DNA of 64,000 nt. It comes from Xiphophorus maculatus. Its lineage: Eukaryota > Chordata > Actinopteri > Cyprinodontiformes > Poeciliidae. Made by a program: the position numbers and the translations under genes. Where the stretch lies: contig NC_036451.1 of the NCBI RefSeq assembly GCF_002775205.1, positions 21,562,351 through 21,626,350 of the forward strand, given 5' to 3'. This document shows, one piece after another, positions 9,336-21,738 of this stretch (the stretch's first letter is position 1; every line of letters begins with the position of its first letter). The notes below the pieces were generated by a model. It ran no database searches, was not told the DNA's origin, and saw only the letters and a list, made by a program, of their open reading frames with translations.

Positions 9336-12300
9336 GAGTCTCCAGAACCAGATCGATCCAGCATCTACCGCTCTCTGGTGGTGAATACCTCCAAAGAGAT
9401 GATGTGCTTCAGCGATTTCCCCATGCCTGACGACTATCCCAACTACATGCACAACTCCCAGCTGCTGCAGTACTTCAGGCTCTACGCTGCGCATTTTCAC
9501 CTGCTCCAACACATTCGCTTTCAGGTCCGTCCTGTTTTGTTGTGGCCATTTTTTTTAATATGAAAAGGTAATTGATCTCTACATTAAGGCTTGCGTTTCT
9601 GCACACGTTTCAGACCACTGTGAGGAGTGTTACACAAAGGCCAGACTTCTCAGTGTCTGGTCAGTGGGACGTAGTGACCATGAACAAAAATAACGAGGAA
9701 GAAATACACATCTTTGATGCAGTTCTGATGTGTTCAGGACACTACACCCATCCGGTCTTACCCCTGTCAGATTTTCTAGGTATTAAGATTACTTCAGTAA
9801 ATTTAAACTATCATAAAAGCCTTTGCCTTTGAGCTGTTTTGCCATATGTTTTTCTCCAGGACACGAAACATTCCTCGGTAGGCTTCTTCACAGCAGGGAA
9901 TATAGAGACGCAGATTCCTTCAGGGGTGAAAGGGTGGTGGTTGTTGGCTTTGGGAACTCCGGAGGGGATGTTGCGGTAGAGATTAGCAGATCTGCAGAAA
10001 AGGTGAGAACAGGACAGACACAGGAGAACTGCCACGTTGTTTGAGAATCGAAGAGAGACGACAACAACATCTAATATTCTCCACCCTCTTCAGACCTTTC
10101 TCAGTGTTCGGGACGGGTTCTGGGTGATGAGCAGAATGGCCCATAGGGGCCTGCCCGTGGATATGACATTGATCTCCAGGTTCAACATCCTCCTGCTGCA
10201 GCTGCTCCCCAAGACTTTAATCAACTGGGCAGCAGAGAGAGCACTGAACCAGAAATATGACCATGAACTCTACGGTCTGAAGCCCAGACACAGGTATCAC
10301 TGTTTGAATCAACCGACTAGTTTTGACTATTGCTCAAAAACAACAGGAGCTGAATTCAACGCAGACAAATTAGCGTAGCACGCAACAAAAATTTTATACC
10401 AGGCGGACCTCTCTAAGTTCAGTGTTGAAGACCACTCTGGCACTAACGCTGCAACCGACGAGGTCAATCATTCAGAACCAGACTGCTGGGCAATGTGGGC
10501 GCTGCACCAGATTTTCCGGTCAATAGGTGAAAAGGCATCTCAAACGTCCCTCACAGTATAGTGTATAAGTTCAGCTGAAAAATAATCAAGAGAAAGGTCC
10601 AAAAAATACTTATACACAATATTAAACAAGGTCAAGCACCAGACATGAAATCTAGGAAAGAAAAAACTACAGAAACAACAAAATAAAAATTTAGAGGCGC
10701 TATTGCACAGCAGCCTGCAAATAAATGTCAATAAACATCTCTTTTGCAATTTATTACACAGACTTCTGGACAAAAGGCCTCTGGTCAATGATGATCTTCC
10801 TGGTCGAATTCTTCAGGGAGCCCTTGTCATAAAGCCCAACATACGAGCTTTCAAGGATTCAGGAGTTACATTCGAAGACGGGACAGTTGAAGACAACATT
10901 GACTCTGTGGTCTTTTGTACAGGATATAAAGGAATCTTCCCGTTCTTGCCCTCTGCTCTGTCTGAAGGGCCACACAGTGAGCTGACGCTATACAAGTACG
11001 TCAATGCAGAGAAAGGTTCACTGTTTAAGGGGGACAGACAAGATACATCACAGAACATGATGTAAAGCGTGTGCTTTATATTATGAAAGATTACTTAATT
11101 TATTTACTTTTTTGTCATAATTCAGAAGAGTGTTTCCTCCGTCTCTTCAACAACCCACGCTGGCCGTCATGGGTTTTTTCCAAGTGAGGGGACCAATCAT
11201 GCCGATTGTGGAGATGCAGGTCCGCTGGGCTGTGAAGGTGTTTTCAGGTAGACACAATATGTACACACACAGTGACTTACTAAAGTATTCATAGCCCTTT
11301 TGACACGATAAACCCACAAACGTCAATATATTTTAAAATAATTGTGTGTGACAGACCCACAAAAGGTAATTCCTAATTGTAAAATTGTTTTTCAGAATTA
11401 AAAAAAATTAAAATCTGAAAATGTGTCATACGTTTCCTCCGCATGCATGTGTGGATTCTCCCTCCGACTTCTTTCCTTCAGTCCAAAAAAAAAAAAAAGA
11501 CAATTTGAAATTGTCCATTGGTATGAATATATGTGCTTTCTGGCTCTCTGTTGCTTGTGATGGACTGACAATGGACAGATTGGCAACACAGTAGACACAT
11601 GTAATGGAAAACACTTGTGTGTGATAGAGAGCTAACACTGCGCTCTCCCATAACTCCCAACATGAATCATGTTAATGGTATGATGGGATACCTTTTACCC
11701 AACAGAATCATACAGACTGGTCAGAGTTAATGGGAGCTCAATACGGGGAAGAAAACCTGTGGTAACACTTTATTTGACGGGTTGTGAATAATTAAACTTT
11801 AGCTTTAATAACATAAAGCTACATAATTTTTAAAGTTTAATCAGTAATACTTTTATAACAAATTTATGTCAGATCAAGATTTCTTGGTTAATGTCAAGTT
11901 GTCGTAACGAAGACATTTTGAATAATGTCAACTTTGTATTAAAAGTGTCATGATTTACCGAATGACACTTTATGACAACAGTTATAAATATTCATGAAGA
12001 CTTACTCCTGTTCATGACAGGTGTTATGTCATGTTTATGACAGTCTTATTCACAACCCGTCAAATAAAGTGTTACCAAACCTGTCAGAAAGTGCAAATGA
12101 CTTGAGACCGGGGCGAAGGTTCACCTTTCAACACCTCAGAGACCTCAGATACAGCCACAGCTGCAGCCGAGGGCTTTGATCAAATTCCGATCATGTTAGA
12201 ATGGTGTAGTCAAAGCCCAGAGATGAATGCAACTGATAAATTCTGGCAGCACTTTTTGTGTCCCCAAATGTTTTCCACCAAATCCATTCTCAGGTTGAGT

Positions 12301-13146
12301 TAATTTGTAAAGAGTTCAAAACGTCTTTTATATTATTGATCTATCAAATAGAATTCCAATAAAAAATCCTTCATTTAAGTTTGTGGTTTTCAGAAGAAAT
12401 CTAAAAAAGTTCAAGCGTTATGTATATCATTGCAAAACACTGTAAATTAATTTTGGGATGAAGAAGATGATACGTTTAATGTTTCAGGTTTGACTCGTCT
12501 CCCATCGACGCAGAAAATGCTTGAAGTCATTGAGACTGAAAGGAGGTTAAACTTGCCCAGGTAGCCATCATTCTCACACTCAAAGTTGATTTTTACGCCA
12601 AAATAAGTTGGCTGACATTCCTTCTTATGGTTTTTAAGCTTCCCTAACCCTCAACAAGCTGTTCTCCAAGTTGATTTCATCCAGTACTTGGATTTCATGG
12701 CCGAGGAGGTGAGTAGGTCCTAACACTCTGTTGTTTACAGCATCTAAGACACAGACAACCAAATAATAATAAGCTTTTCCTCACAGATTGGTGTTAAACC
12801 ACATCTTTGGAGACTGCTCCTAACAGACCCAGTCCTCTGGGCAAAGATCTTCTTTGGTCCCTGCACTCCTTACCAGTATCGCCTCACTGGGCCTGGACAG
12901 TGGGCAGGAGCCAGACAAGCCATCCTCACACAGTGGGAGCGGGTTGCTAAGCCTTTCAGAAGCAGAGCGCTACCAGAGCCAGAGGTCCGGAGGTCTTTCC
13001 CGTGTTCTCCCTGGCTAACGGCATGTGCAGGAACTATGGTCATGGCTTTGCTTTTGTCACATAAGATTGTCCCGTTAGTCCAACGTGCCACCCAGATGCT
13101 GAGCAGGAGTAAGAGTTTTCTGGGTGATTTGTGGTTCACTGACTAA
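9336..13146 (+). CDS. Flavin-containing monooxygenase, gene A (first coding exon not in view)
   Basis: Microsomal FAD/NADPH enzyme that oxygenates N- and S-containing substrates. Coding exons: 9336-9524, 9614-9779, 9860-10002, 10094-10293, 10762-10995, 11126-11247, 12488-12560, 12639-12708, 12787-13146 (TAA 13144-13146); all junctions are GT-AG and in frame, 518 codons plus stop. Family marks: [11 protein letters not shown], the FMO signature [16 protein letters not shown] site [13 protein letters not shown] (FATGY in most), [11 protein letters not shown], and a hydrophobic C-terminal stretch. The N-terminal 44 residues with the FAD site GxGxxG are encoded in gene B by a separate exon; here that exon must lie left of base 1, beyond the duplicated block, or be lost. 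Compared with gene B it has extra introns at 10996-11125 and 12709-12786. No stops, so probably functional if exon 1 exists. Family certain; member number not assigned. Confidence 0.9.
11278..12480. mobile_element. Degraded Tc1-like element in FMO gene A intron
   Basis: Scattered matches to the common fish Tc1-like element: its end (aaagtattcatagccc, cccacaaacgtcaa, gtgtgacagacccaca), a transposase part (agactggtcagagtta) and a later part (acttgagaccggggcgaagg). It is internally deleted, carries stops, and is split by the MITE at 11761-12076. Confidence 0.65.
11761..12076. mobile_element. 316-bp MITE with perfect 31-bp inverted ends
   Basis: The ends 11761-11791 (ggtaacactttatttgacgg...) and 12046-12076 are perfect reverse complements over 31 bp. 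The 8 bases aaacctgt flank it at 11753-11760 and 12077-12084, a clean target-site duplication as made by hAT-type transposases. No coding capacity. It sits inside a Tc1-like remnant and is younger than it. Confidence 0.92.
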
Positions 13147-13929
13147 CCTCAAAGACTTGAAATAATCGTCACTTAGAAGAACTGATGTAGAGTCGGCTGG
13201 ATCAAAGCGACTTCACAGGGAATCAGAGGTAATCTGGACCTGAGTTGTCTTGCTTTGTGTTTCTTTACTGAGAATATACAAATAGAGTATACTCATCTTT
13301 TCGCCAGACTCGCTCTTCATCGCCATCAGTAAAACTCGCACATTCTCAGCTCAGCTTACGTTTGCCTTTCTGCAAATCCAGTTTAACCACTTACCTTTCT
13401 TGTCCACTGTGGACCCAGAACAGTTTTCCCCTTGATAGTCTTCTTTTCAGAAATAATTTTTTCACATGCTGCCTGCTCCAGAGTCCAGTTGTGAAAACAT
13501 GACAGACACTCTTAAGTCTGTTAGAATGATCAAAATCTTAATCGACTAATCCTCACTTTTGTTGGCATCATTTCAAGGATTGGTCAGGACAAAATAAGAG
13601 AGTCTTCATCAGCGCAGACAGAACAACTGCATAGTGTAGCATGAGATTAATATTACCTCAACATTTAAATTGCATTTGCATGAATACTGTAACAATGTTG
13701 CTATCTGGGCTTTCCATTTGTGATGCTGCACATTGTCTTGACGTGTCAAAGAAATCATTTACGGTCATTCTCGGCTAGAAAATTATATATGCTACGAAGA
13801 GGCAATGTTGGACAATTAATAACTTAAAGCAACAAATCTTCATAAGCAATGGAAATTTAAGACAAATATGTATCACTTTCACAAGGGTGTGATTTTCTTT
13901 GTCTTGCCCTTTCTTTTAGTTTGACATAA
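13147..13929. other. 3' flank of FMO gene A
   Basis: Probably 3' untranslated and intergenic sequence. I see no clear AATAAA close to the stop codon and no recognisable gene or repeat. Confidence 0.35.
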
Positions 13930-14446
13930 CACATGTGTCAAACTCGAGGCCCGGGGGCCAAATCTGGCCCGCCGTAGCTTTTAATGTGGCTCTTTAAATT
14001 CCAAATTGCATCAATAACTTCTTCCAGTTTTTCACAAATCTGCAAAATTGACACAAAATTAAGAAATCTCCACATTTCTTTTTCTAATTTTACTGTAGAT
14101 TTTCTCAAAATTGGTCAGACACACATTGAGTAACTGCAGCCTCACTTGATGTCACGTTATAGTCTGCAATTTATATGGAAAGTAATAAGAAGTCACATTT
14201 AACGTCATACATTAGCACAAACATCATAATTCCTTACAAACATTTCTAAATTGGCACCACAAAATCTGCAATTTTGACTGAAAAAAAACCACTAAAACAA
14301 TCACAAAATCTGGGAAGAACAGCAATTTATTGATATTTTAGCTATTTATTGGGTTTTATCAAAACATTCTGGCGAAACCGGCCCTTTAAGAGCATTCAGG
14401 TTTTTGAATATGGCCCAAAATGAAAATGAGTTTGACATAAGGCTGA
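13930..14446. mobile_element. Non-autonomous hAT-like repeat (tgtcaaactc ends)
   Basis: Left end cacatgtgtcaaactcgagg and right end aaaatgagtttgaca are inverted; the interior reads ggcccgggggccaaatctgg. A related copy lies at 49441-49796. It is a common fish repeat with no coding frame. Confidence 0.6.
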
Positions 14447-14689
14447 GGTTTCTGGGGACGAGTGTAAATACCAACACACTTGTGGAGTCAGCTGCCACCT
14501 GACAGAAGACGGCAGAAGACACCAGAGGTCGATCCCAGGAATGGACGATGACGGAAACTCAAACTGTGGAAGGAGAGCGGACACAAGGTAAGGATGGGGG
14601 TGGGAATCTGAATATTTACATCACAAGGCTCAGGCCTGGTTACCACTTATCGTGAACAAACCATTTGACATTCATTTCAGAGTACAAGC

Positions 14690-14880
14690 ATCTCTAAAGC
14701 GGTGGTTCTTAACTCTGGTCTTCAAAGCAATCTGCCCTGCATGTTTTAGATGTTACCCTGCTATAATTTCAATTCGTGGCTGATTGACAAGTTTTTGCTG
14801 AACTGCAATCATCTCAGATGTCTTACATCACCTAAAACGTTCAGGGCAGGTTTGGGAAACACTGCTGTAAAACCACCTCC
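14690..14880. repeat. Dispersed repeat fragment
   Basis: Reads ggtggttcttaactctggtc, then ctgccctgcatgttttagat and ttgggaaacactgc, a text met widely in fish intergenic DNA. Limits approximate, family not named. Confidence 0.35.
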
Positions 14881-15640
14881 TAAAGGCTCCTGATTGTTCT
14901 CAGCTTGGGGTCAGATCTGTCTGTCTCCCTTTTCACACCAGAATTTAATCTGCCAGCAATTTTACTGAGTTTTCCAGCTAACCCTAAGGAAGAATTTTAA
15001 ATAGCAATTATTATTATTTTGCTTTTCAATTTAAATGAAGCTTAAATTCATTTAAGCTTAAATTATCTGTAAGAGAGGCAGAAGAAACTCTTTGGATTAT
15101 GAAAGTTGCAGACCTCTAGACTGTACCCTCTCTCTCTCTCTCTCGCCAAACACTGTTGATTGATCTGCTTTTGTGCTTCAAGAAATGAAATCTGATCTTC
15201 AGGCAGCCCTGTCTGCATTTCTGCAAGTTGAAACACAACCAAGTGGTTAAATAGGAGGACATGCAGCTTTTCTAAACCACTTTCTCCCAGGAGAGAAAAG
15301 GTCAGGTTGGTCAACTCCGTTAAATATTTAGCTTGTGTAGTAGTGGCCATTGTTTGCCAAACCAAACATCCAATGAAAGTCCCATCAAGCCACTATAAGG
15401 CACTTGGGTAAAATTTTTTGTACGCCGGCAAAAGAAGGTTCATTGTCCTAACTTGTTGATTGTTCTGGATGATTTATTTTTCCTATTTCAGCAAACAATT
15501 ACAGAGTTCAAACTTTCCTTTGTTCTCATGCTGCCTCTCTTGCTCTGGTTAAAAAAAACCATAAGCCCCAAACCCAAATGCCTGCTGGTCCTTTACCAGG
15601 CCCCTACACTCATAGAAAGTGGGCTGACCCACCCTACTTC

Positions 15641-15759
15641 CTGTCTGAAGTAAGGTGGGCCTTACTTCAGACAGGCCCACTTGTCTGAAGTAAGTGGGCC
15701 TTCAGACAAGTGGGCCCACTTGTCTGAATTATTTTTCTTATTATATAAGAAAAATAATT
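15641..15759. repeat. Cluster of adjacent hairpins
   Basis: ctgtctgaagtaag (15641-15654) pairs with 15661-15674. gcccacttgtctgaag (15675-15690) pairs with 15700-15715, and the same motif starts again at about 15715. A second unrelated perfect hairpin follows: 15727-15741 pairs with 15745-15759, a 15-bp stem with 3-base loop. The repeated unit around cttgtctgaag alternates in orientation. Confidence 0.8.
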
Positions 15760-15910
15760 AAACAAAAGATAAATAGAATAAACAATTATTAACCTGTACA
15801 TTTACTCTGTAAATAATACAAAAAATAGAAATTTAAGAATAAAACTAACAAAATTCAAATGGATAAAGAAATAAAGAATAAATAGCTCCCACAGCTTATA
15901 TATATATATA

Positions 15911-17122
15911 TGTAACCCATGTTAATTTAACAAATATGAATTATAGCCTGTAGTACACTACATTGTCGATAGGTGGCAGTAAATGGTTTCAAGTAGTCTA
16001 AAACTACATTGATATGCCGCAGTATATGAACTAGAATAACCAGAAGATGAAACCGGAAGAAACGTTTTGTGGTCATTTTATTGACAAAACTCTGTGTTAT
16101 TTTCAATATTTTTCAAGAGCTAGTTTTCATCTATGGTTGATTTTTCGATTCTTGTGTAACCGGACCCGGGAGAACTTTGTTTTTGATATTACATTTATTT
16201 GTTTTTTTGATGCGAATCTCCGGTGAGTTCTGTGCTATAATTTTCTTTGTTAGCTATCGATTAGCCACAAGCTAATATTTTGCTGTTATGTATTAAAAGT
16301 TATATTGTGATTTCATTTTACAGTTCAATGTTGAAAGGGAAAAAAAAACAATCGGAGATACTTGTTTATGATTAAGAATGTATGTTTTGTATGAAAATTA
16401 GCAATGCTTACGGCTAACTCTGAAAGGCTATTCTGCTAATATTGCGCCTTTTTTTTTCTTCTTGGAATACTGATACTGATGAGGTATCTAGTGACAGTGA
16501 GTTATTTATTCCACTGTGCGGAATTGAAGAATGCTAGAAAAAGATATGTCAATTCAGTGAATATTATGTTGTGATGTTTTGTTGAGCTAAAAGACAAAAT
16601 TGGTTATCGCAGCTGTAAATTATTTTATTTACATGGAGTGAAAGATAAACATTCACTGAAATGACTTAGAATGGTGTATCACAAAATAGTAAAATACATT
16701 TCTGCTATATGCAGGTTGTTTTTTTTGTGTTGAGAGACATCGTGTGAAGAACGGCGAGCCAGGATCCAAAAGAGCAGATTGAGATTGTGTCCACTACGAC
16801 GTCAAAGAAGAACCTTCTTCTGTTCCACTTGATCGGTGGGATTGCACATATTAACACTACCCGGGTAGCTACCATATAACATTCAGATCTGAAAACTGAA
16901 TTGAACTGAAAAAAAAGAAAGGAAAAACTTTTGAACTCGACTGACTTGACTTAGGACTACCAAAAGGAAACATTGACTATTTTGTTCTGTTTCATTATTG
17001 TCAAATTGTGTAATAAATGTGTTTTGTTCAACACATTGTTTCCCTCGCTCCTCCTGAGTTGAACCTAGTTCTGATGCGCTATTTAATTGTAAAGATTAAT
17101 AGTCACCGATTCCTTTGTTACA
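15911..17122. mobile_element. Possible solo LTR or LTR-like repeat
   Basis: The stretch begins tgtaaccc and ends ttgttaca, the inverted TG...CA ends common in LTRs, and holds AATAAA near 17011. Flanks show no matching target duplication, and the left flank is a TA run. No coding frame. A dispersed-repeat text (ggtggcagtaa) is near 15972. Weakly supported. Confidence 0.25.
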
Positions 17123-17150
17123 GGTGCCTTACCAGATAAGTACAAAGTCT

Positions 17151-17151
<1 letters not shown>

Positions 17152-17231
<80 letters not shown>
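17152..17231. repeat. (TA)n microsatellite
   Basis: About 40 uninterrupted TA units followed by a T-run of about 20. Confidence 0.97.
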
Positions 17232-17248
<17 letters not shown>

Positions 17249-17259
17249 TTTTAATTAAA

Positions 17260-18640
17260 AATTGAAGTCATAAGAAGAGTAGGGATATTCTGAGTCCAAG
17301 ATTAAAGGGATTAAGATGGTTGCTATATAAAATTACTTTTCAAAGGGCAGCTTTACCAAGAGTTTCTTTAAAATATAACCATTCTAACAATTATCTTAAA
17401 CTGTTACATCTGTTTTTGGGGCTGTGGGAGTTCAGTCAGTACTTCTCGCTGTGATTTTTGGTTTGTAAAGCAAAGACTGCCAGTGTTTATGTCAATGGTT
17501 TTATGCAGGAGTCTGAAATTTAACAATTCACTATGTTCCTCTAGAAATATAACTATTTTATAATTTTTGACAAAGAGCATGCTTCAGTGGAACTGTGATT
17601 CTACTGTGTAAGGAGAAAATTGACAGTTCAATGAAGCCACGTTTACCAAGTGGAGGATCCTGGTTAGAACTGAAAGCCACTTTAAGCTCAATGGTTTGTG
17701 TGAAAATGAGTTTATTAACCTTTGAGGGAGGATATTTTCTCCAGTTGTTGTTTGATTCTTTATTTTAAAGAGGCTGAGAATCACCTGTTGGATATTAAAC
17801 ACTTGATTTTATTTATATAGTGTCTAGCTCCAAAATGTTGTGATTAGAAAAGGCTGAACTAAAACTTTCCATGCAGTGGCTCTTTCTGATAAAGGCAACC
17901 ACCCAGGGCGTTCTCATTCGAGGGCATGGGACAACGCCCCACGACCTTTGTCCTCTACCACCACCCAGGATTAACCTGTGGGGAGTGATTGACCGGAGGC
18001 GCCGGTATGGTTGTTCGCTTAGGGCACCTGACTGCCTCCGTTTCCATGTTATCAAATCACTTTCTAAGTTTTGCAACTTTAAAAGTGTGGTTAGACAATT
18101 TAATGACTGTCTGTAAACTCAGTGGGTTGTTTAAAAAAATATAGACATCATTTCTATAAATGTAGTTGTATATTGACTGCTGGTTACTTTCTCCCTCTTG
18201 TGGTCAAAAGGAAACAAGTGGTTGTTCTCTCCCGTCTATTAACGTGTTGCATGTTTCCTTTTCAACTTTCATAATGTGGATGGAAACAAATACAAAGATT
18301 TATTTTTTTGTGACTACATTAATTAAAGGGAGGGAGGATTAATCTCTTGTTGTCGTCATCAACAAACTCAAAGGCTGAATGTGAGAAAGTCTTAAATTAA
18401 CAGGTGCACAAGACCACATTTTCACATGTCTCAATATTTTCAAATGTATTTATTTGATCCAAATCTTCCTTCCAACACTGATTTGTGGTCTTTAATGACA
18501 AAACAGGACCAGCCAAGTCATTAAAGCAACTGAACCTCCTGCACAGACAAATTAAAGCTACACATCATTCAAATGAACAGAATTAAAAATCAGACCACAT
18601 TCCCTGACTTTTTTCTCTCCCTGTCTTGTTTCTCCTGCAG
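17260..18640. other. Intergenic DNA, no gene seen
   Basis: AT-rich, with stops in all frames. The small ORF pair near 17813-18116 lies in opposite strands of the same DNA and lacks family features. Confidence 0.4.
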
Positions 18641-18663
18641 TTTAATCTGGTCTAGCTGGTCAG

Positions 18664-18765
18664 GATTCCCTCTGCTGCGAGCATCGCTTCTTCCACCAGA
18701 AGGTGGCAGTGATGGGCGCCGGCCCCTGTGGTCTGAGCAGCATTAATGTAATGCTGAAGGCTGGG
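18664..18765 (+). pseudogene. FMO-like N-terminal exon remnant
   Basis: Translation gives KVAVMGAGPCGLSSINVMLKAG. This matches the start of FMO proteins (K/R-VAV-x-GAG-x-SGL-x-x-I-K), including the FAD-binding GxGxxG, which here reads GAGPCG. A splice-acceptor-like tctcctgcag lies at about 18631-18640, but no start ATG precedes the run and the exon breaks into repeat sequence (gaaggagcttcttaaag) after about 18765. No further FMO exons follow before 31113. It is probably what is left of a third FMO gene. A chance Rossmann-like run is the alternative. Confidence 0.45.
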
Positions 18766-18846
18766 TGTCAGAAAGAGAAGGAGCTTCTTAAAGAGACAAG
18801 GCGTCAAACTGCAAAGTCAAATTTCTTTGTTTCGATACATACAACC

Positions 18847-19206
18847 ACTGGGTGCACCGATTGCAGTTTTCTGGCTGATGGCCAATTACCAATCTTTTAA
18901 AAAGCTTAACCTGCCGATTCCGATATTGGCTGATTCCAATTCTATTTTTTGTCTGAAATGCTGTTGAGTTGGCAACAGTGAGGTCACTGTTGATAATTGT
19001 AAACGTCCAGACATAAGTCGGTGGGCCGGTCTGTCAGTCAAACCTTTCTTACTGGAGAGCAAATGAGGACAGTGGTTGATTCTTAGGCCTTTGCCAAGCT
19101 AGATAAGATCGGTGGATAAGATCGGCTACATATGTAAAAATCGGTCAATCACCGATCTCCCAAAATTAAGGAAATCGGCTGGCCGATAAATGGGTGCACC
19201 CCTAGA
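18847..19206. mobile_element. Non-autonomous DNA repeat with gggtgcacc ends
   Basis: Left end actgggtgcaccgat and right end aatgggtgcacccctag are inverted. The interior repeats gatcggtggataagatcggc and aaatcggctggccgat. I know this from fish genomes as a hAT-like repeat. No target duplication seen. Confidence 0.5.
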
Positions 19207-20029
19207 TGGTAAAATGGTTAATTTATTGTGCAATAAAATTGCACTATGTGCCTGGAATCACATAATACCGCTCTTTTAAACTCTGCAGAGCTTTCACCCA
19301 TAAGGATCCTCAGTTAACTCCATGTTGGAGACTAATTTTCAAAGTAGGAAAGCCTAGAAATATTTTCTCTATTATGACATCTGGTCTATCATCACATCAA
19401 TACGCATCTGTGGGAAGCAGATATAGCTGCGCATTACTAATAAGTTGTTCATCTTGGTCCTGACATTACACAAAACCATGTCAGTTATGGGCAAATGCAC
19501 TCTAATTCAATCAATCTCAAACACAACATTTGGTACCTTCTGAGAAAGAAAAGAAGGGGAGACTGACAAAGAAAATAGAGCAGAAGTGGAACATAAAGAG
19601 GAAAAACAGAGAAAAAAGTTTTATCTCAAAGTGTGAAGACAGAAAAGAAAGAAAAAGAACACAAAGAGTGAAACCCCTTTTGCCATCTCACACAGAGAAA
19701 TAAAAATTTGTGTAGTTACCAGGGAGGATGCTTTCATCCTGGTGTTTCTATAGCAACACTTACCATTTTACTGAGAGAAGATATTATTATGCAACGTGTA
19801 AGAAAAAAAACACAAAATGCTGAAAACAATTTGATAGGTGTGATGATTACATGTTTGTTGCACTAAAGCAAAAACCCATTAAGAGTAGACAATTTTATTT
19901 AAAGAACTAGAAAATTCCTGAAGAAATTTAACCGTGGCCTGCCAAAGTGTGCCCGTCGGTTTGGACCCAGTGTTCGGATGCTAAAAATTAGCATCAATGC
20001 TAAGAGAGAAAAAGATAATGCAAGGTAAT

Positions 20030-21110
20030 ATTATTGCACCGCCTATGGCGGTGCACTAGTGGAGGGCAGTGAAGTGCTAATGTTTATGCTAATGTTAATG
20101 TACTGCTTTGCTATGAAAGGCAGCGCACTAACTTAAGAGAGAAAGATGATACAGCCTAAACTTATTGCACCGCCTATGGCGGTGCACTAACCAGAGTGAA
20201 GTATTAAGGCTTTTATTTTGAAATTTTCAGTAAACTTCATTTTAAATGTCCAAACTAATCCCATGTGTAACAGCGATTGGGTTAAATCAGTTATATAATG
20301 CCCGAAAGAGCAATTACCTGATGTAAAAACTGTCAAGGCTTTTATTTGGACATTTTTATTAAGATTAATTTAAAATTGCCACACTAACCCTGTGTGTAGC
20401 AATGGTTGGTTAAAATCAGCTATAAAATGCCCAAAACACAAGTAGTTCTAAAGGCAGACTCATTCCTCCTCTGTAGTAACTGACAGTTCTGCCATGTTGT
20501 AGTTCTAACCTGCATGTTCTGCCATAGTTAGAACTACAGTGATGCGTTTTTGTAGTCCTAATCAGCTGCACTGCTCTGTCCTGTTCTTTGTTCTGTTGCT
20601 ATGGTAATGAAGCCTGTCTGTCAGACACTCAGGGCTGACAGAATTCCATTTCTTTGAGCCAGCCAGTTTGACTGAAAAAAGCAGTCCTAACAACTCCTTC
20701 CCGTTCGGGAACCGTGATACGTACTTGAAAACCGTTTGAAGCATCTGAGAGGGCTATTTGTCGTCTCCGATAGTACCACGATTCATATTCTCTACCTCAC
20801 TCGCAGTAATAACAGCGATGAGAGAAAGATGGTGTGCGCTGAGCTCAGAAATTGGAAGTCAATCTGTGACTATCCTCAGAGGGATATTGAGGCTTTTATC
20901 TTGAAATTTTCAGTAAGCTTCATATAGAATTGTTGTTTGGGTTAAATGAGTTATTTACTGGCAAAACAGCCAGTAGTTCTAAATGGCAGCTCTTAATTGC
21001 TTTTAATTGAGTGTTAGAACTAGAGATATGGCGTTTTTGTAGTCCTATCTATTAGCATTAGGTTAAAGGCTAAAGCTAATAGATAGGCACTATCTGCGCA
21101 AGCCAGTGCC
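20030..21110. repeat. Complex diverged repeat region with paired hairpins
   Basis: The hairpin gcaccgcctatggcggtgc occurs twice (20036-20054 and 20167-20185). Blocks starting ggcttttat recur at about 20208, 20338 and 20891, each followed by ggttaaat and a variant of agtagttctaa. Near 21049-21090 the text agcattaggtt and aaagctaatagatagg forms an inverted pair. No open frame longer than 71 codons. Confidence 0.45.
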
Positions 21111-21738
21111 TTAACCTGAAATAACAAGATAATGCAGGCTAATATTAGGCCCCAATAAAGAGACGTTCTATTGGGTGTGGAACAATAGGTGCCTGCCATG
21201 CAATGCATGGAGGCAGTGACTGACTTGCTTTGCAAGTCAGTGTTTTCAAGAAGGTTAGGGATGCAAATTTTCTAACCTTGAAATGTTGAAGATTTTAGAA
21301 ATTTGGAATGAAGATGATGTCATGGAAAAGAGAACTTCCAACTACAAACACTTGTTTGGATTCTTGTTGGAAAGAAAGAAAATGGTTAAAATACCAGTGG
21401 AAACCATTTAAAAAAAAATAGTACTTAACAGTTGATTTCTTTTTACATAAAATCATGGTAAGTCTGGCTATTTTTAGACCAGGGGTCACCAACCTTTTTG
21501 AGACTGGGGGGCTACTTCACAGGTTCAGAGTAACACGAAGGGCTACTTGTTTGATACAGACATAAATTTTCTTTACAACAAAAATTCATTTAAGTAAATA
21601 TGATTACATGCTGCCTGAGCATATTAATGTTAGGGACTATGCACAATAGTTATCAGTAAGGACAGCTATGGTTAATTGCTATATTGTGGTCAGACGTTTT
21701 TAGTTCAGAGTTTTAAGTTGGTGAGGTGGGGAACGCCG

